A DNA stretch of 64,000 bases, taken from JABDGM01 sp963738665 (GTDB lineage Bacteria > Planctomycetota > Planctomycetia > Pirellulales > Lacipirellulaceae). The notes under the pieces were generated by a model. The model was not told the DNA's origin and ran no database searches. It was given only the letters and a program-made list of their open reading frames with translations. Positions 1 through 8,515 of this stretch are shown one piece after another. The stretch covers positions 62,001 to 126,000 of the forward strand of contig CAVTXL010000005.1 in assembly GCA_963738665.1 (NCBI GenBank), given 5' to 3'. How positions within the stretch are numbered: position 1 is the first letter of the stretch; each line of letters starts with the position of its first letter. A program made the position numbers and the translations under genes.

Positions 1-951
1 CTTCTCAAATTTGTAGGCCACCAGCCACCGCGGCGCCTTGCTCGTCGCGCCCAAGCGCTCGCGCTGGCCGAAGTCGTCCACCTTCAGCACCAGGCCGTCG
101 ACTTCAAAGTCAAACTCGTGCAGCCGATCCACCAGCGTCTGGCAATGGGCCACAGCGGCGTCGAAATTGGCAAACCGTTCGGCCAGCGGCGTGGCCGGAA
201 TTCCCCAATCGCTAACGAGCTTTAAAAACTCCTCGTGCGTTGTCGCCGTCAGTCCTTTGGCATAGCCGACGCCGTGGCAGAAAAACCGCAGCCGCCGCTC
301 GCGGCACAGCTTGGGGTCGAGCAGTTTGATGCCGCCGGCCGCCGTGTTCCGCGTGTTGGCGTACAGTTCCTTCCCCGCCTCCTGCCGCTGGGCGTTGATG
401 TCGGCAAGGTCCATGTTCGTCATGTAGATCTCGCCGCGAACTTCGATCACATCGGGCACGTCGCGGCCGGCCAGCCGTAGCGGCACGCCCATCACGGTGC
501 GGATGTTGTGCGTGATGTCATCGCCCGTCCGGCCGTCGCCGCGCGTCGCCCCGCGTATAAGTTGCCCCCCTTCATACGTGATCGCTACGGCCACGCCGTC
601 AATTTTTAATTCCACATCCCATGCATTTTCGTCGCCTTCCAGCAACCGCGCTGTCCGCTCGCCGAATTTCTGCAATTCCTCCACGTTGTATGTGTTGTCC
701 ATCGAGAGCATCGGCACGCGATGCTCGACTGTTGACAGAAACTCGACCGCCGCCCCGCCCACGCGCTGCGTCGGGCTGTCGGGCCTGACTAGCTCCGGAT
801 ACGCGGCCTCCAGCTCCTTGAGCCGCGACATCAGCCGGTCGTATTCGAGATCCGAAATCGTCGGCGCGTTTTCAACATAGTAGCGCCGATCGTGCTCGCG
901 AATCGTCTCGCGGAGTCTTTCTATTTCGGTTTCCGCAGATAGTTTTGGCAC
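1..951 (-). CDS. ligA: NAD-dependent DNA ligase LigA, N-terminal part (runs off the left edge)
   Basis: NAD+-dependent DNA ligase, which seals nicks in replication and repair. The reverse strand reads open for 317 codons to base 1. It shows the Ia domain (about residues 1-70, with DRRYY and ISDLEYD), the adenylation motif LKIDG with catalytic Lys116, the segment RGDGRTGDDIT, and EVDGLVLKVDDFGQRERLG followed by TSKAPRWLVAYKFEK at the edge. The OB-fold, zinc finger, HhH and BRCT domains would lie beyond the window. The start is taken as the GTG at 949-951 (VPKLSAETEIERL), because no ATG precedes the conserved helix; a start slightly upstream cannot be excluded. The gene diverges from the small gene at 1044. 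Confidence 0.95.
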   Translation of the reverse strand, partial: MPKLSAETEIERLRETIREHDRRYYVENAPTISDLEYDRLMSRLKELEAAYPELVRPDSPTQRVGGAAVEFLSTVEHRVPMLSMDNTYNVEELQKFGERTARLLEGDENAWDVELKIDGVAVAITYEGGQLIRGATRGDGRTGDDITHNIRTVMGVPLRLAGRDVPDVIEVRGEIYMTNMDLADINAQRQEAGKELYANTRNTAAGGIKLLDPKLCRERRLRFFCHGVGYAKGLTATTHEEFLKLVSDWGIPATPLAERFANFDAAVAHCQTLVDRLHEFDFEVDGLVLKVDDFGQRERLGATSKAPRWLVAYKFEK

Positions 952-1043
952 GGCGGGAACGAGTTTGACGTCGATGCTTGTACGTTCAGAAAGGTGGGTA
1001 TATTATTTAAGCACCGTCCAGGCAATTCTTACAAGAGAGACGT

Positions 1044-1285
1044 ATGGAACGCGAGCGATTTGAAACTGTGATCCGCACGCTCATTCAGCATCGGCCGTTC
1101 CAACCATTCTCCGTGGCAATGGCAATGGCGACCGGCTAGAAGTGGGTTTTCCCAGCGCCCTGGCCGTTCGTGATGGTGTGGCCTCGTATATTGCGGCCGG
1201 AGAGGTCCCCGTCTGGTTCGACAACGATTGGGTGAGCGAAGTGATCGGGGGTTTGGCCGGCAGTCGCCCGTTTGACGCGCAATGA
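1044..1285 (+). CDS. Small conserved planctomycete-type protein, frameshifted
   Basis: Function unknown. The start at 1044 reads MERERFETVIRTLIQHRPFQPF and hits a stop at 1137-1139. Moving one frame at about 1115-1124 gives NGDRLEVGFPSALAVRDG, then a VPVWFDNDWVSEV segment and a stop at 1283-1285. The joined product is about 80 residues and matches my recollection of a small family common in planctomycetes, with an RPFQPF start and a hydrophobic VPVWFD end. The frame break lies in the repeated bases GGCAATGGCAATGG and looks like a single-base indel. It is divergent from ligA with about 90 bases between them. Confidence 0.6.
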
Positions 1286-1303
1286 CTCTTTTCTCCCAGC
1301 CCG

Positions 1304-1696
1304 CTACCTATTCGGCTCCAACCCACACTCCGGCACCACAGTCACGTTCCGAGACGCGGCTGAGTTCGGAATCAGACACAAAAACCGCAGCGGCTCGCTG
1401 CCTGTGTTCTTGAATTGATGCACATCGTTCGGCGAGACCAACAGCACATCCCCGGCCGCCAGCGGCCGCTCTTGGTCGCCGTCGACGACCACACCCCGAC
1501 CGTCCAGCACATAGATTTCGTGCTCGTAATCGTGAAAATGCTTGGGCGTGTGGCCGCCCGGCTCGACTTCGAACTCGCGCATCGCGAAGTTCGGCGCCTG
1601 GTCGCCTTCGCCAATCAGCCACCGCACCCGGCAGTTGGCCGCCCCTTCCATCGTTACTTCAGTCGACGGCACTTGCTGGTGGTTCTTGATTCGCAT
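1304..1696 (-). CDS. Cupin domain protein
   Basis: Single-domain cupin of 130 residues. The two cupin motifs are visible: GGHTPKHFHDYEHEIYVLDG (metal-binding His and Glu residues of motif 1, about residues 47-66) and the motif 2 region PNDVHQFKNTG. Such proteins bind a divalent metal and can be small dioxygenases, isomerases or sensors; nothing here fixes the substrate. The ATG at 1694-1696 has a GGAG ribosome site about 8 bases upstream. It converges with the small gene at 1044-1285, leaving 18 bases between stops. The 284 bases upstream (1697-1980) hold no gene I can support. Confidence 0.85.
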   Translation of the reverse strand: MRIKNHQQVPSTEVTMEGAANCRVRWLIGEGDQAPNFAMREFEVEPGGHTPKHFHDYEHEIYVLDGRGVVVDGDQERPLAAGDVLLVSPNDVHQFKNTGSEPLRFLCLIPNSAASRNVTVVPECGLEPNR

Positions 1697-1980
1697 GGGT
1701 GAACTCCGCTAGTCTGGCACCGGCCGCGGCGCGCCATCGGCATAGGACGCCACGAATGGTTGATTGTTCGACCGGCATTAACATTTTGATAAACCGATGT
1801 GCCACAAGCGGTAAGCACTGCTGTGATTGCGTAGCTTTCGTCGATTGGCAACGATGCGAACGCGCGAGTCACGGTTTCACCGGACGTTGCTCCTACGGTG
1901 TGATAGCAATGCTTAAGTGTTGATGGCTCTCGTGTTACGGAAATGCTAATGCCATTCGTTGATTGTTCTGTTTTAGTTCG

Positions 1981-2280
1981 CTAATTCATCCCGCGCTGCA
2001 GCTTGGCCCGCCGCTGCCAAAAACTGTCCGTCCCGATCGCCCCGAGCGTCGAGGCCGCCAGCACCGACAATTCCACGAGCAGGGCCGTGTCGCCGTGGCG
2101 GTTCATCCACTCCAGCAGCGGATGCGCATCGACAGCCGCTGCCGCCTCGGCAGCCGTGCGGGGCGGCGCCGTCTGCCGCCATAGCATAACGCCGTACGCG
2201 ATCGCCGTCAGCACGAACGACACGCCGACGATCACGAGCAAAATGTAAAACGGATTGGCCGATTTCCAGTAACGACGCAT
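1981..2280 (-). CDS. Small membrane protein of unknown function
   Basis: Ninety-nine residues starting MRRYWKSANPFYI. One clear transmembrane helix follows at about residues 8-30 (ILLVIVGVSFVLTAIAYGVM), then a polar linker and a second weaker hydrophobic stretch (LLVELSVLAASTLGAIG), ending with a basic tail. I do not recognise a named family; small two-helix proteins of this type are frequent in planctomycetes. An in-frame start further upstream (2364) gives an unlikely, cysteine-containing leader, so the ATG at 2278-2280 is preferred. Confidence 0.6.
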   Translation of the reverse strand: MRRYWKSANPFYILLVIVGVSFVLTAIAYGVMLWRQTAPPRTAAEAAAAVDAHPLLEWMNRHGDTALLVELSVLAASTLGAIGTDSFWQRRAKLQRGMN

Positions 2281-2354
2281 GGTGCAAAAGATTTCAGCCG
2301 TGGACGGCGACCGACAAGTTCCGGATATTATATCGCAATCGCTCCCAATACTCA

Positions 2355-2406
2355 GTGTAGTCATTTCGCTCCGCGAAATGAATGCCGCTCGCGGAGCGGC
2401 CTACAC
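2355..2406. repeat. Palindromic intergenic repeat, family 'GTGTAG'
   Basis: A 52-base palindrome bounded by GTGTAG and CTACAC. It contains a second inverted pair, GCTCCGCGA and TCGCGGAGC. A diverged copy starts right at the groEL2 stop codon (58156-58209), sharing GTGTAGTCA and TTCGCTCCGC. It lies between the membrane protein and uvrA. Confidence 0.7.
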
Positions 2407-2475
2407 TTCGCCGCCCCCTACGCCTACGATTAGGGATTCGACCCAGTCCAAGATTCCGCACAGGGAGCGTCCAGC

Positions 2476-5364
2476 GTGGAGCCAGGCACGATTGAGCTGC
2501 GCGGCGTGTCGGTCAACAATCTCCGCCACCTCGATCTCGACCTGCCACGCGGACGGCTGATCGTCTTCTGCGGCGTGTCGGGTAGCGGCAAAACGAGCCT
2601 CGCCCTCGACACGCTCTACGCCGAGGGCCAGCGGCGGTACATCGAAACCTTCTCGCCCTACACCCGCCAGTTCCTCGAACAGCTCGACAAGCCCGCGGCC
2701 GAGCGGATCGACGGCATCCCCCCCGCGATCGCGGTCACCCACAAGAATCCCAGCCGCTCCAATCGCTCCACGATCGGCACGGCGACCGACGTCAACGAGT
2801 ACCTAGCGCTGCTCTTCGCCGCGGTCGGCGAAGTAATTTGCTACCAGTGCGGACAGCCGGTCCGGCGCGACTCCGCAGAAAGCGCTGCCGACACGCTCGC
2901 CAGGTTGCCAGCCGGCGTGCGGCTGATAATCGGGTTTGAAGCCACGCGGCCCACCGACGAGTCGGCAGGCGATTGGCTGGCCGGCCTTGTCGAGCAGGGT
3001 TATGTCCGCGCTGTCGTTGATGACCAAACTGCTACAATCGAGCCCTCACTGGCCAAAGCTATCACAGACGATTCGCCGCTCACTGTCCTTGTCGACCGCC
3101 TGATCTCGGGCGAGGCGTCCGCCGAGCGAGTGCGCGAGTCGCTCGAGACTGCCTTCGCCGCCAGCCTCGGACGTTGTGTCGTTCACGCAAACATTGAATC
3201 CCGAACTGCGGAAAATACCTCGCCAAACATAGCGTCGAACAGCGCAGCCCCTGTCAACATCGACGGACGCGTCTGGCATCGCTGGCAGTTCAGCTCGACG
3301 CTGCACTGCGAACGCTGCGACATCCCTTACCTCCCGCCTGAACCGCAACTCTTCGACTTCAACCGTCCGCTCGGCGCCTGTCCCGAGTGCGAAGGCTTTG
3401 GCAACGTCGTGCGAACCGACATGGATCGCGTTGTGCCCGATCCGCAGAAATCGCTGCGCGACGGTGCAATCGCTCCATGGAACACGCCCGCCTACGCCCA
3501 CGAGCTCGAAGAGCTGCTCGCGCTGGCGGACGACTACGATCTACCCGTCGACGTTCCGTTCGCCAAGCTAACTGCCGCCCAGCGGCGGTTGATCCACGAC
3601 GGCGTCCCTGATCGCAACTTCGGCGGCCTCCGTGGTTTCTTTCGCTGGCTCCAGCGCCGCAACTACAAAATGCATCTCCGCGTCTTTATGAGCCGCTGGC
3701 GCTCGTACGTCCCCTGCCCCGCCTGCGGCGGCGCGCGGCTGCGGCCCGAGGCGCTGGCCGTCCGCATCGCCGGCCGAGACTTCGCCAACGTAAGCCGACT
3801 GAAAACAGTCGACGCAATCCGCTTCTTCGACGAACTTGCCTTGCCCGATTGGCAGCAGCCGATCGCCGTTCATTTGATCGGCGACGTACAGAGCCGGTTG
3901 AAGTACCTGTGTGACGTGGGCGTCGGTTACTTGCAGCTCGACCGCCCGATCCGCACGCTCAGCGGCGGCGAGGCCCAGCGGGTGGCCCTGACGACCGCCC
4001 TCGGCTCCAACCTGGTCGATATGCTGTACGTCCTCGATGAGCCAAGCGTCGGCCTCCATCCGCGCGATGTGGCGGCACTCGCGGATGCCATCGCCGGCCT
4101 CCGCCTGCGCGGAAATACGGTCGTCGTCGTTGAGCACGAAGAAGAGCTCATTCGTCGCGCCGAGCAAATCATCGAGCTCGGACCGGGCGCCGGCGAAGAG
4201 GGCGGGCAAATCGTTTTTCAAGGCACGCTCGACGAGCTCACCGCCGCGTCCGACAGTCGGACCGGTGACTGGCTCGCCGGCCGCCGCTCGCTCACTCCCG
4301 GCAAACGCCGTGCGACCGATCACGGCTCGCTCAAGCTTCGCGGCGCCCGCGGCCGCAACTTGCAAAACATCAGCGTCGAGTTTCCGCTCGGTGTTTTGTG
4401 CCTCGTGACCGGCGTCAGCGGCGCCGGAAAGAGCACGCTCGTCCAACACACGCTCGTTCCGGCCCTCGCCCGCTGGCTGCACCGCGACAGCGATTCGTCC
4501 ACAATGCCACAGCCACTCCCCTACGACGACCTCCTGGGCGCCGGTCAGCTCGAAGAGGTCGTCCTCGTCGATCAATCGCCGATCGGCCGCTCGCCGCGTT
4601 CCAACCCGGCCACGTACTTGAAGGCCTTCGATCCCATCCGGACACTGTTTGCCGAGCAAACTGACGCGAAGATCCGCGGCTTCACGCCCAGCCACTTCAG
4701 CTTCAACGTTGAGGGAGGCCGCTGCGAGCGCCGTCGCGGCGGCGGCTTTCTGGCGATCGATATGCAATTCATGGCCGACGCGCTTGTCCGCTGCCCCGAG
4801 TGCCACGGCCGCCGCTATCGTCGCGAGGTGCTTGAAGTAAAGTTTCGCGGCCGAGACGTCGCCGAAGTGCTCGACATGACGGCCCATGAGGCCTTCACCT
4901 GGTTCCGCGGCGAGCATGCCGTGCAAAGCCGCCTGAAACCGCTGCTCGACGTCGGACTCGACTACTTGCATCTTGGCCAGCCCGGCACAACGCTTTCCGG
5001 CGGCGAGGCCCAGCGACTCAAGCTGGCCGATCACCTCGCCGCCAAGCGCCGCGGACGCACGCTGTTTGTGCTCGACGAGCCCACGACCGGCCTCCACTTC
5101 TCCGACGTCGTCCAGCTCGTCGACTGCTTCGATGCCCTGCTCGACGTCGGTCACTCACTCATCATCGTCGAGCACAACCTGCGCCTCATGGCCGCGGCCG
5201 ACTACCTGATCGACCTCGGCCCCGGCGCGGCCGACGAAGGCGGCCGCGTCGTCGCGGTCGGCACGCCCGAAGAAGTCTGCCAATCGCCGGCGTCGGTCAC
5301 CGGCCAGTTCCTGGCCCGCCAGCTCGCCCGCAAGGATAATGCAATCAAGGAACCGGCCATATGA
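2476..5364 (+). CDS. uvrA: Excinuclease ABC subunit A (UvrA-like)
   Basis: DNA-damage recognition ATPase of nucleotide excision repair, or a UvrA paralogue. It is 962 residues, close to the usual 940. Two ABC modules are present: Walker A GVSGSGKT at 33-40 and GVSGAGKS at 646-653, with signatures RTLSGGEAQRVAL and TTLSGGEAQRLKL, each followed by a Walker B (VLDEPSVGLH, VLDEPTTGLH). The first zinc module is intact (LHCERC and ACPECEG). In the C-terminal zinc module the first pair reads CERR instead of CxxC: residue 753 is Arg (CGT, where TGT would give Cys), while CPEC downstream is kept. It overlaps the next gene by four bases (ATGA), suggesting co-translation. Confidence 0.94.
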   Translation: MEPGTIELRGVSVNNLRHLDLDLPRGRLIVFCGVSGSGKTSLALDTLYAEGQRRYIETFSPYTRQFLEQLDKPAAERIDGIPPAIAVTHKNPSRSNRSTIGTATDVNEYLALLFAAVGEVICYQCGQPVRRDSAESAADTLARLPAGVRLIIGFEATRPTDESAGDWLAGLVEQGYVRAVVDDQTATIEPSLAKAITDDSPLTVLVDRLISGEASAERVRESLETAFAASLGRCVVHANIESRTAENTSPNIASNSAAPVNIDGRVWHRWQFSSTLHCERCDIPYLPPEPQLFDFNRPLGACPECEGFGNVVRTDMDRVVPDPQKSLRDGAIAPWNTPAYAHELEELLALADDYDLPVDVPFAKLTAAQRRLIHDGVPDRNFGGLRGFFRWLQRRNYKMHLRVFMSRWRSYVPCPACGGARLRPEALAVRIAGRDFANVSRLKTVDAIRFFDELALPDWQQPIAVHLIGDVQSRLKYLCDVGVGYLQLDRPIRTLSGGEAQRVALTTALGSNLVDMLYVLDEPSVGLHPRDVAALADAIAGLRLRGNTVVVVEHEEELIRRAEQIIELGPGAGEEGGQIVFQGTLDELTAASDSRTGDWLAGRRSLTPGKRRATDHGSLKLRGARGRNLQNISVEFPLGVLCLVTGVSGAGKSTLVQHTLVPALARWLHRDSDSSTMPQPLPYDDLLGAGQLEEVVLVDQSPIGRSPRSNPATYLKAFDPIRTLFAEQTDAKIRGFTPSHFSFNVEGGRCERRRGGGFLAIDMQFMADALVRCPECHGRRYRREVLEVKFRGRDVAEVLDMTAHEAFTWFRGEHAVQSRLKPLLDVGLDYLHLGQPGTTLSGGEAQRLKLADHLAAKRRGRTLFVLDEPTTGLHFSDVVQLVDCFDALLDVGHSLIIVEHNLRLMAAADYLIDLGPGAADEGGRVVAVGTPEEVCQSPASVTGQFLARQLARKDNAIKEPAI

Positions 5365-5783
5365 ACGAGAACGAGCAAATGCAACCGACGATTGAAATTG
5401 CAATCGGCGAGGTGAGCGACATGGAAGCTCGTCTTTACGCGACATATAATGTTTCAGCACACGGCCATTGCAATACAGATGCGGCTCACGTTTCGCTCAC
5501 TGGCTCGGTGCGAGGACCCTATTGTGAAACGGCCGAGACGCTTCCGGCGAAGTTTCCGTTTCGAGAATTGACGACCGCACCCCCGGAAATCTCGCCGAAC
5601 AACTCAGTCCTGGCTGTTGCCGAAGCCGTGATCTCGGACCCCTGCACGTGGTCGGCCGAATTACCACACCTATATCAAGTTGACGTCGAAGCCCACCACG
5701 GCGATAAAGTGACCGCACGATACCACGGCCAACTGGGACTCCGCCGAACAACGCCCCGCCGCACCTACGATATCTGGGAGTAG
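5361..5783 (+). CDS. Hypothetical protein coupled to uvrA
   Basis: One hundred and forty residues, no signal peptide or membrane segment. It starts on the ATGA that ends uvrA and stops 17 bases before the ThiF-like gene, so the three are probably one operon. The C-terminal half contains DPCTWSAELPHLYQVDVEA and ends with an arginine-rich LGLRRTTPRRTYD. The WS-E-PHLY-V-VE pattern faintly recalls the immunoglobulin-like domain of family 2 glycosidases, suggesting a beta-sandwich, but this is only a resemblance. I do not recognise a function. Confidence 0.65.
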   Translation: MNENEQMQPTIEIAIGEVSDMEARLYATYNVSAHGHCNTDAAHVSLTGSVRGPYCETAETLPAKFPFRELTTAPPEISPNNSVLAVAEAVISDPCTWSAELPHLYQVDVEAHHGDKVTARYHGQLGLRRTTPRRTYDIWE

Positions 5784-5800
5784 CGACTTAGCTCGAACCC

Positions 5801-6856
5801 ATGAACGCCTTGCCCAATAACCGCTACGACCGCCAAATCCGTTTCGCCCCGCTCGGCGAGCAGGGCCAGCGCGAGCTGGCCCGCGGCCGGGCGCTCATCT
5901 GTGGCTGCGGCGCGCTCGGCTCAGTCGTCGCCAACACGCTCGTCCGCGCGGGCGTTGGTTTCGTGCGGATCGTCGATCGAGATTTCATTGAGCTGAATAA
6001 TCTGCAGCGACAGGTGCTGTTCGACGAGCAGGACATTGCCGACGGCTTGCCCAAGGCGATTGCGGCCGCGAACAAGCTGCGGCGAATCAACTCCCAAGTC
6101 ACGCTCGAGCCGGTCGTCGCCGACGTGAGCCATCGCAACATCGCTGGCCTGGCCGGCGACGTCGACGTTATCCTTGACGGCACCGATAACTTCGCTACGC
6201 GGTTCCTCGTCAACGACTTTGCGGTGAAGCATGGCAAACCGTGGGTCTACGGCGGCGCGATCGGCGCCGAAGGGCAGACGATGACCATCCTGCCGGAAGA
6301 AACCGCCTGCCTCGCCTGCACGATGCCCGAACCGCCGCCCCCCGGCGTCACGCCGACCTGCGACACGGCCGGGATCCTGGGGCCGGTAATTGGCGTGGTC
6401 GCCTCGCTAGAATCCGTCGAAGCGCTGAAGATCCTCAGCGGCCGGCGGAGCGCCGTCAATCGCCGCCTGACGATCATCGATATCTGGGGCAATCACATCC
6501 GATCGCTGGACTTAACGAAGGCTCGCGACAATGGCGACTGCCGCGTCTGCAAGCACCACGAATTTGCCTGGCTCGAAGGCCGGCGCGGCGACAGCCCCGC
6601 CGTCCTCTGCGGCCGCAATGCGGTACAAATCAGCCCCGTTGCAAACGCGGCACCGGCCGGGACGGCGCGCGTCTCGTTCGACGAGTTGGCCGCCCGGCTC
6701 GACGGCGTCGGCCGCGTCGAGAAGAACGCGTTTCTGCTGCGGCTCTTTGTTGATGCGTACGTCCTGACAGTCTTCCCTGATGGTCGCACGATCGTCAGCG
6801 GCACCGATGATATCGCGACCGCCCGCACCCTGCATGCCCGCTACATCGGCAGCTAA
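5801..6856 (+). CDS. ThiF/MoeB-family adenylyltransferase (E1-like)
   Basis: E1-like enzyme that adenylates the C-terminus of a small sulfur-carrier protein (ThiS or MoaD type) in thiamin or molybdopterin synthesis. It has 351 residues. Visible are the nucleotide-binding loop GCGALG (35-40), DRDFIELNNLQRQVLF (59-74), LDGTDN (125-130), a zinc-binding pair CLAC (170-173) and CRVC (247-250), and a likely catalytic Cys187 in PTCDTAG. There is no rhodanese domain; instead about 90 extra residues follow the second zinc pair, ending VFPDGRTIVSGTDD. No thiS, thiG or moaD gene is nearby, so pathway assignment is open. It follows the 140-residue protein closely. Confidence 0.9.
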   Translation: MNALPNNRYDRQIRFAPLGEQGQRELARGRALICGCGALGSVVANTLVRAGVGFVRIVDRDFIELNNLQRQVLFDEQDIADGLPKAIAAANKLRRINSQVTLEPVVADVSHRNIAGLAGDVDVILDGTDNFATRFLVNDFAVKHGKPWVYGGAIGAEGQTMTILPEETACLACTMPEPPPPGVTPTCDTAGILGPVIGVVASLESVEALKILSGRRSAVNRRLTIIDIWGNHIRSLDLTKARDNGDCRVCKHHEFAWLEGRRGDSPAVLCGRNAVQISPVANAAPAGTARVSFDELAARLDGVGRVEKNAFLLRLFVDAYVLTVFPDGRTIVSGTDDIATARTLHARYIGS

Positions 6857-6881
6857 GTGGACCCGCGGAAAGATTTCGGTT

Positions 6882-6965
6882 GTAGGACGGACAATCCTGT
6901 CCGTCGTATGGCTTGCCGACGGACAGGATTGTCTGCCCGCGGCTTATTGCATTCGGCGGTCCTAC
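6882..6965. repeat. Palindromic repeat, family 'GTAGGACGGACA'
   Basis: Begins GTAGGACGG and ends GGTCCTAC. The internal arms GGACAATCCTGTCCGTC and GACGGACAGGATTGTC pair almost perfectly. A second copy with the same left arm lies at 18158-18217. It is in the ThiF-kinase intergenic region. Confidence 0.75.
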
Positions 6966-6983
6966 TTAGCGGCCTCGCGCCGT

Positions 6984-7120
6984 GGGGCAGACATTCCTAC
7001 CCGCCAGCGTCGGAATGCCCAGCAGCCCCGCAAGGCGCCTCCATCCTAACGGGCTGTATTCGTTGAGCGTGTCGAGCGCAGCGAGACACACCACCACTGG
7101 CGGACAAGAATCTCTGCCCC
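6984..7120. repeat. Inverted-repeat element, MITE-like
   Basis: Terminal arms at 6984-7007 and 7097-7120 match at 20 of 24 positions when one is reversed; both begin GGGGCAGA and end CCGCCAG. The 89 bases inside hold no gene. Together with the repeat at 6882-6965 it fills most of the 531-base gap between the E1-like gene and the kinase; the rest (7121-7387) shows nothing I can name. Confidence 0.55.
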
Positions 7121-7387
7121 TTCGAGGCGCTAGCGACACACGAGCCGCGAATTGCGGTTTGTCTCGCGGACTCGTCGCACCCCGAAATGCCTCAATAAAC
7201 CCTATCCCGACACCTTCGAATGCCAGCATTGGCAGACCGGAATCTCTGCGCCACGGGCCTAAATTGCCAACCATACCGGGCCGCGCGATAACTTATGCCG
7301 GTTGCCGGCCTGAGTTTTCACCCACCCGCTCGTCAGGACCGATGCAATCGAAAAGAACGCTAACTCTTCTAATGCTCTTCGGTGATC

Positions 7388-8329
7388 ATGGCGACGCTTG
7401 AATCCACACGCACGCACTCCCGGCCGTTCGCCGCGACAGGCGAAGCGGCCCCTGTCGTGGGCCGCTTGGGCCCCTGGCAATTAGTTCGCCTGCTCAGCGA
7501 AAGCAACCTCACACGAGTCTACCTCGCGCGGCCATCTGCCGAGTCGGCCCCAACGGACGATGACGAATCAGATGTCCCCGCCCGCCCCGCTTCCTACGTC
7601 GTAAAGATGCTGCGCAAAGAATGGTGGCGCGACCCGCAGGCAATCGACATGCAGCGCCGCGAGGCCTGGGTGGGAAGCAAAGTTTCACATCCCAACTTGT
7701 TGCCTGTGTTGTCGGCCAGAGTGCAAGAGCCGCCGTTTTACGTCGTCACGCCGAAAATCGACGGAACAACGTTGGCTCACCTGTTAGCCGACACCGCCCC
7801 GCTCGCCATGCCGCTGGCTTTGTGGATCGCCCGTCAAACGGCCGAGGGCTTGGCCACTCTGCATCAATCGGCCGGGATGATTCACACCGACGTCAACCCA
7901 TCCAACATCATCGTCTCGCCGCTGGGCCACGCCACGCTGATCGATTTCGGCCTGGCCCAAACATTGTGCGAGGCCAGCCAATGGCAAAATCGCCCGCTCG
8001 CCGGTACGCTGGCTTACATGGCGCCAGAGATGGTCACCTCCGCCCTCGCGGCCGACACCAAGAGCGACGTCTACAGCCTCGGCGTCACGCTCTACGAGAT
8101 GCTCACCAGCCACCGCCCGTTTGAAGGCGATAACCCAGCCGACCTGGCGACTTTTCATCGCGAATCCAAGCCGGCCGACCTCCGCAGCCACCGATCCGAT
8201 GTGCCGCCGCCCCTGGCCGAGCTTGTCCAAAGCATGCTCGCCAAAGATCCGCTCCGCCGCCCTAGCTCGGCCGAAGCCCTCGTCGCGCGCTTAATCCGAC
8301 TCGAGATCGATTCATTCGCGCTGCGATAA
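7388..8329 (+). CDS. Serine/threonine protein kinase with divergent catalytic motifs
   Basis: A stand-alone Hanks-type kinase domain of 313 residues without a transmembrane helix or sensor domain. The VAIK-type lysine is Lys73 (YVVKML) and DFG is at 186-188. The activation segment ends GTLAYMAPE and a DVYSLGVTLYEMLT helix follows. Two sites are unusual: the glycine-rich loop is degenerate (LLSESNLTRVYLA) and the catalytic loop reads HTDVNPSN, so Arg and Lys of HRDLKPEN are replaced while Asp168 remains. It may be a weak or atypical kinase. The ATG at 7388 is preferred over the GTG at 7382. It stands alone after a repeat-rich gap. Confidence 0.88.
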   Translation: MATLESTRTHSRPFAATGEAAPVVGRLGPWQLVRLLSESNLTRVYLARPSAESAPTDDDESDVPARPASYVVKMLRKEWWRDPQAIDMQRREAWVGSKVSHPNLLPVLSARVQEPPFYVVTPKIDGTTLAHLLADTAPLAMPLALWIARQTAEGLATLHQSAGMIHTDVNPSNIIVSPLGHATLIDFGLAQTLCEASQWQNRPLAGTLAYMAPEMVTSALAADTKSDVYSLGVTLYEMLTSHRPFEGDNPADLATFHRESKPADLRSHRSDVPPPLAELVQSMLAKDPLRRPSSAEALVARLIRLEIDSFALR

Positions 8330-8515
8330 GATTCCAGGTTCTGCCGAGTCGCAAAAGAGCGCGCCTCGTCGACATGACTTCTCCCCAATCCGATTGACCC
8401 GATTTAGCAGGCGGCCGATCCTCACCCAAAATCTAGACGCTTTGGCGTCAAGGCCGGGCAACCCAGCCACCCGCGACGCAGGAGCGTCCACGAATGCCGC
8501 CCGAGTAGAATCACC

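Noticed and set aside
3568..5154. Long open frame on the minus strand across uvrA
   Set aside because: It is a shadow of the GC-rich uvrA coding strand. No motif, signal or ribosome site supports it, and uvrA has full family similarity.
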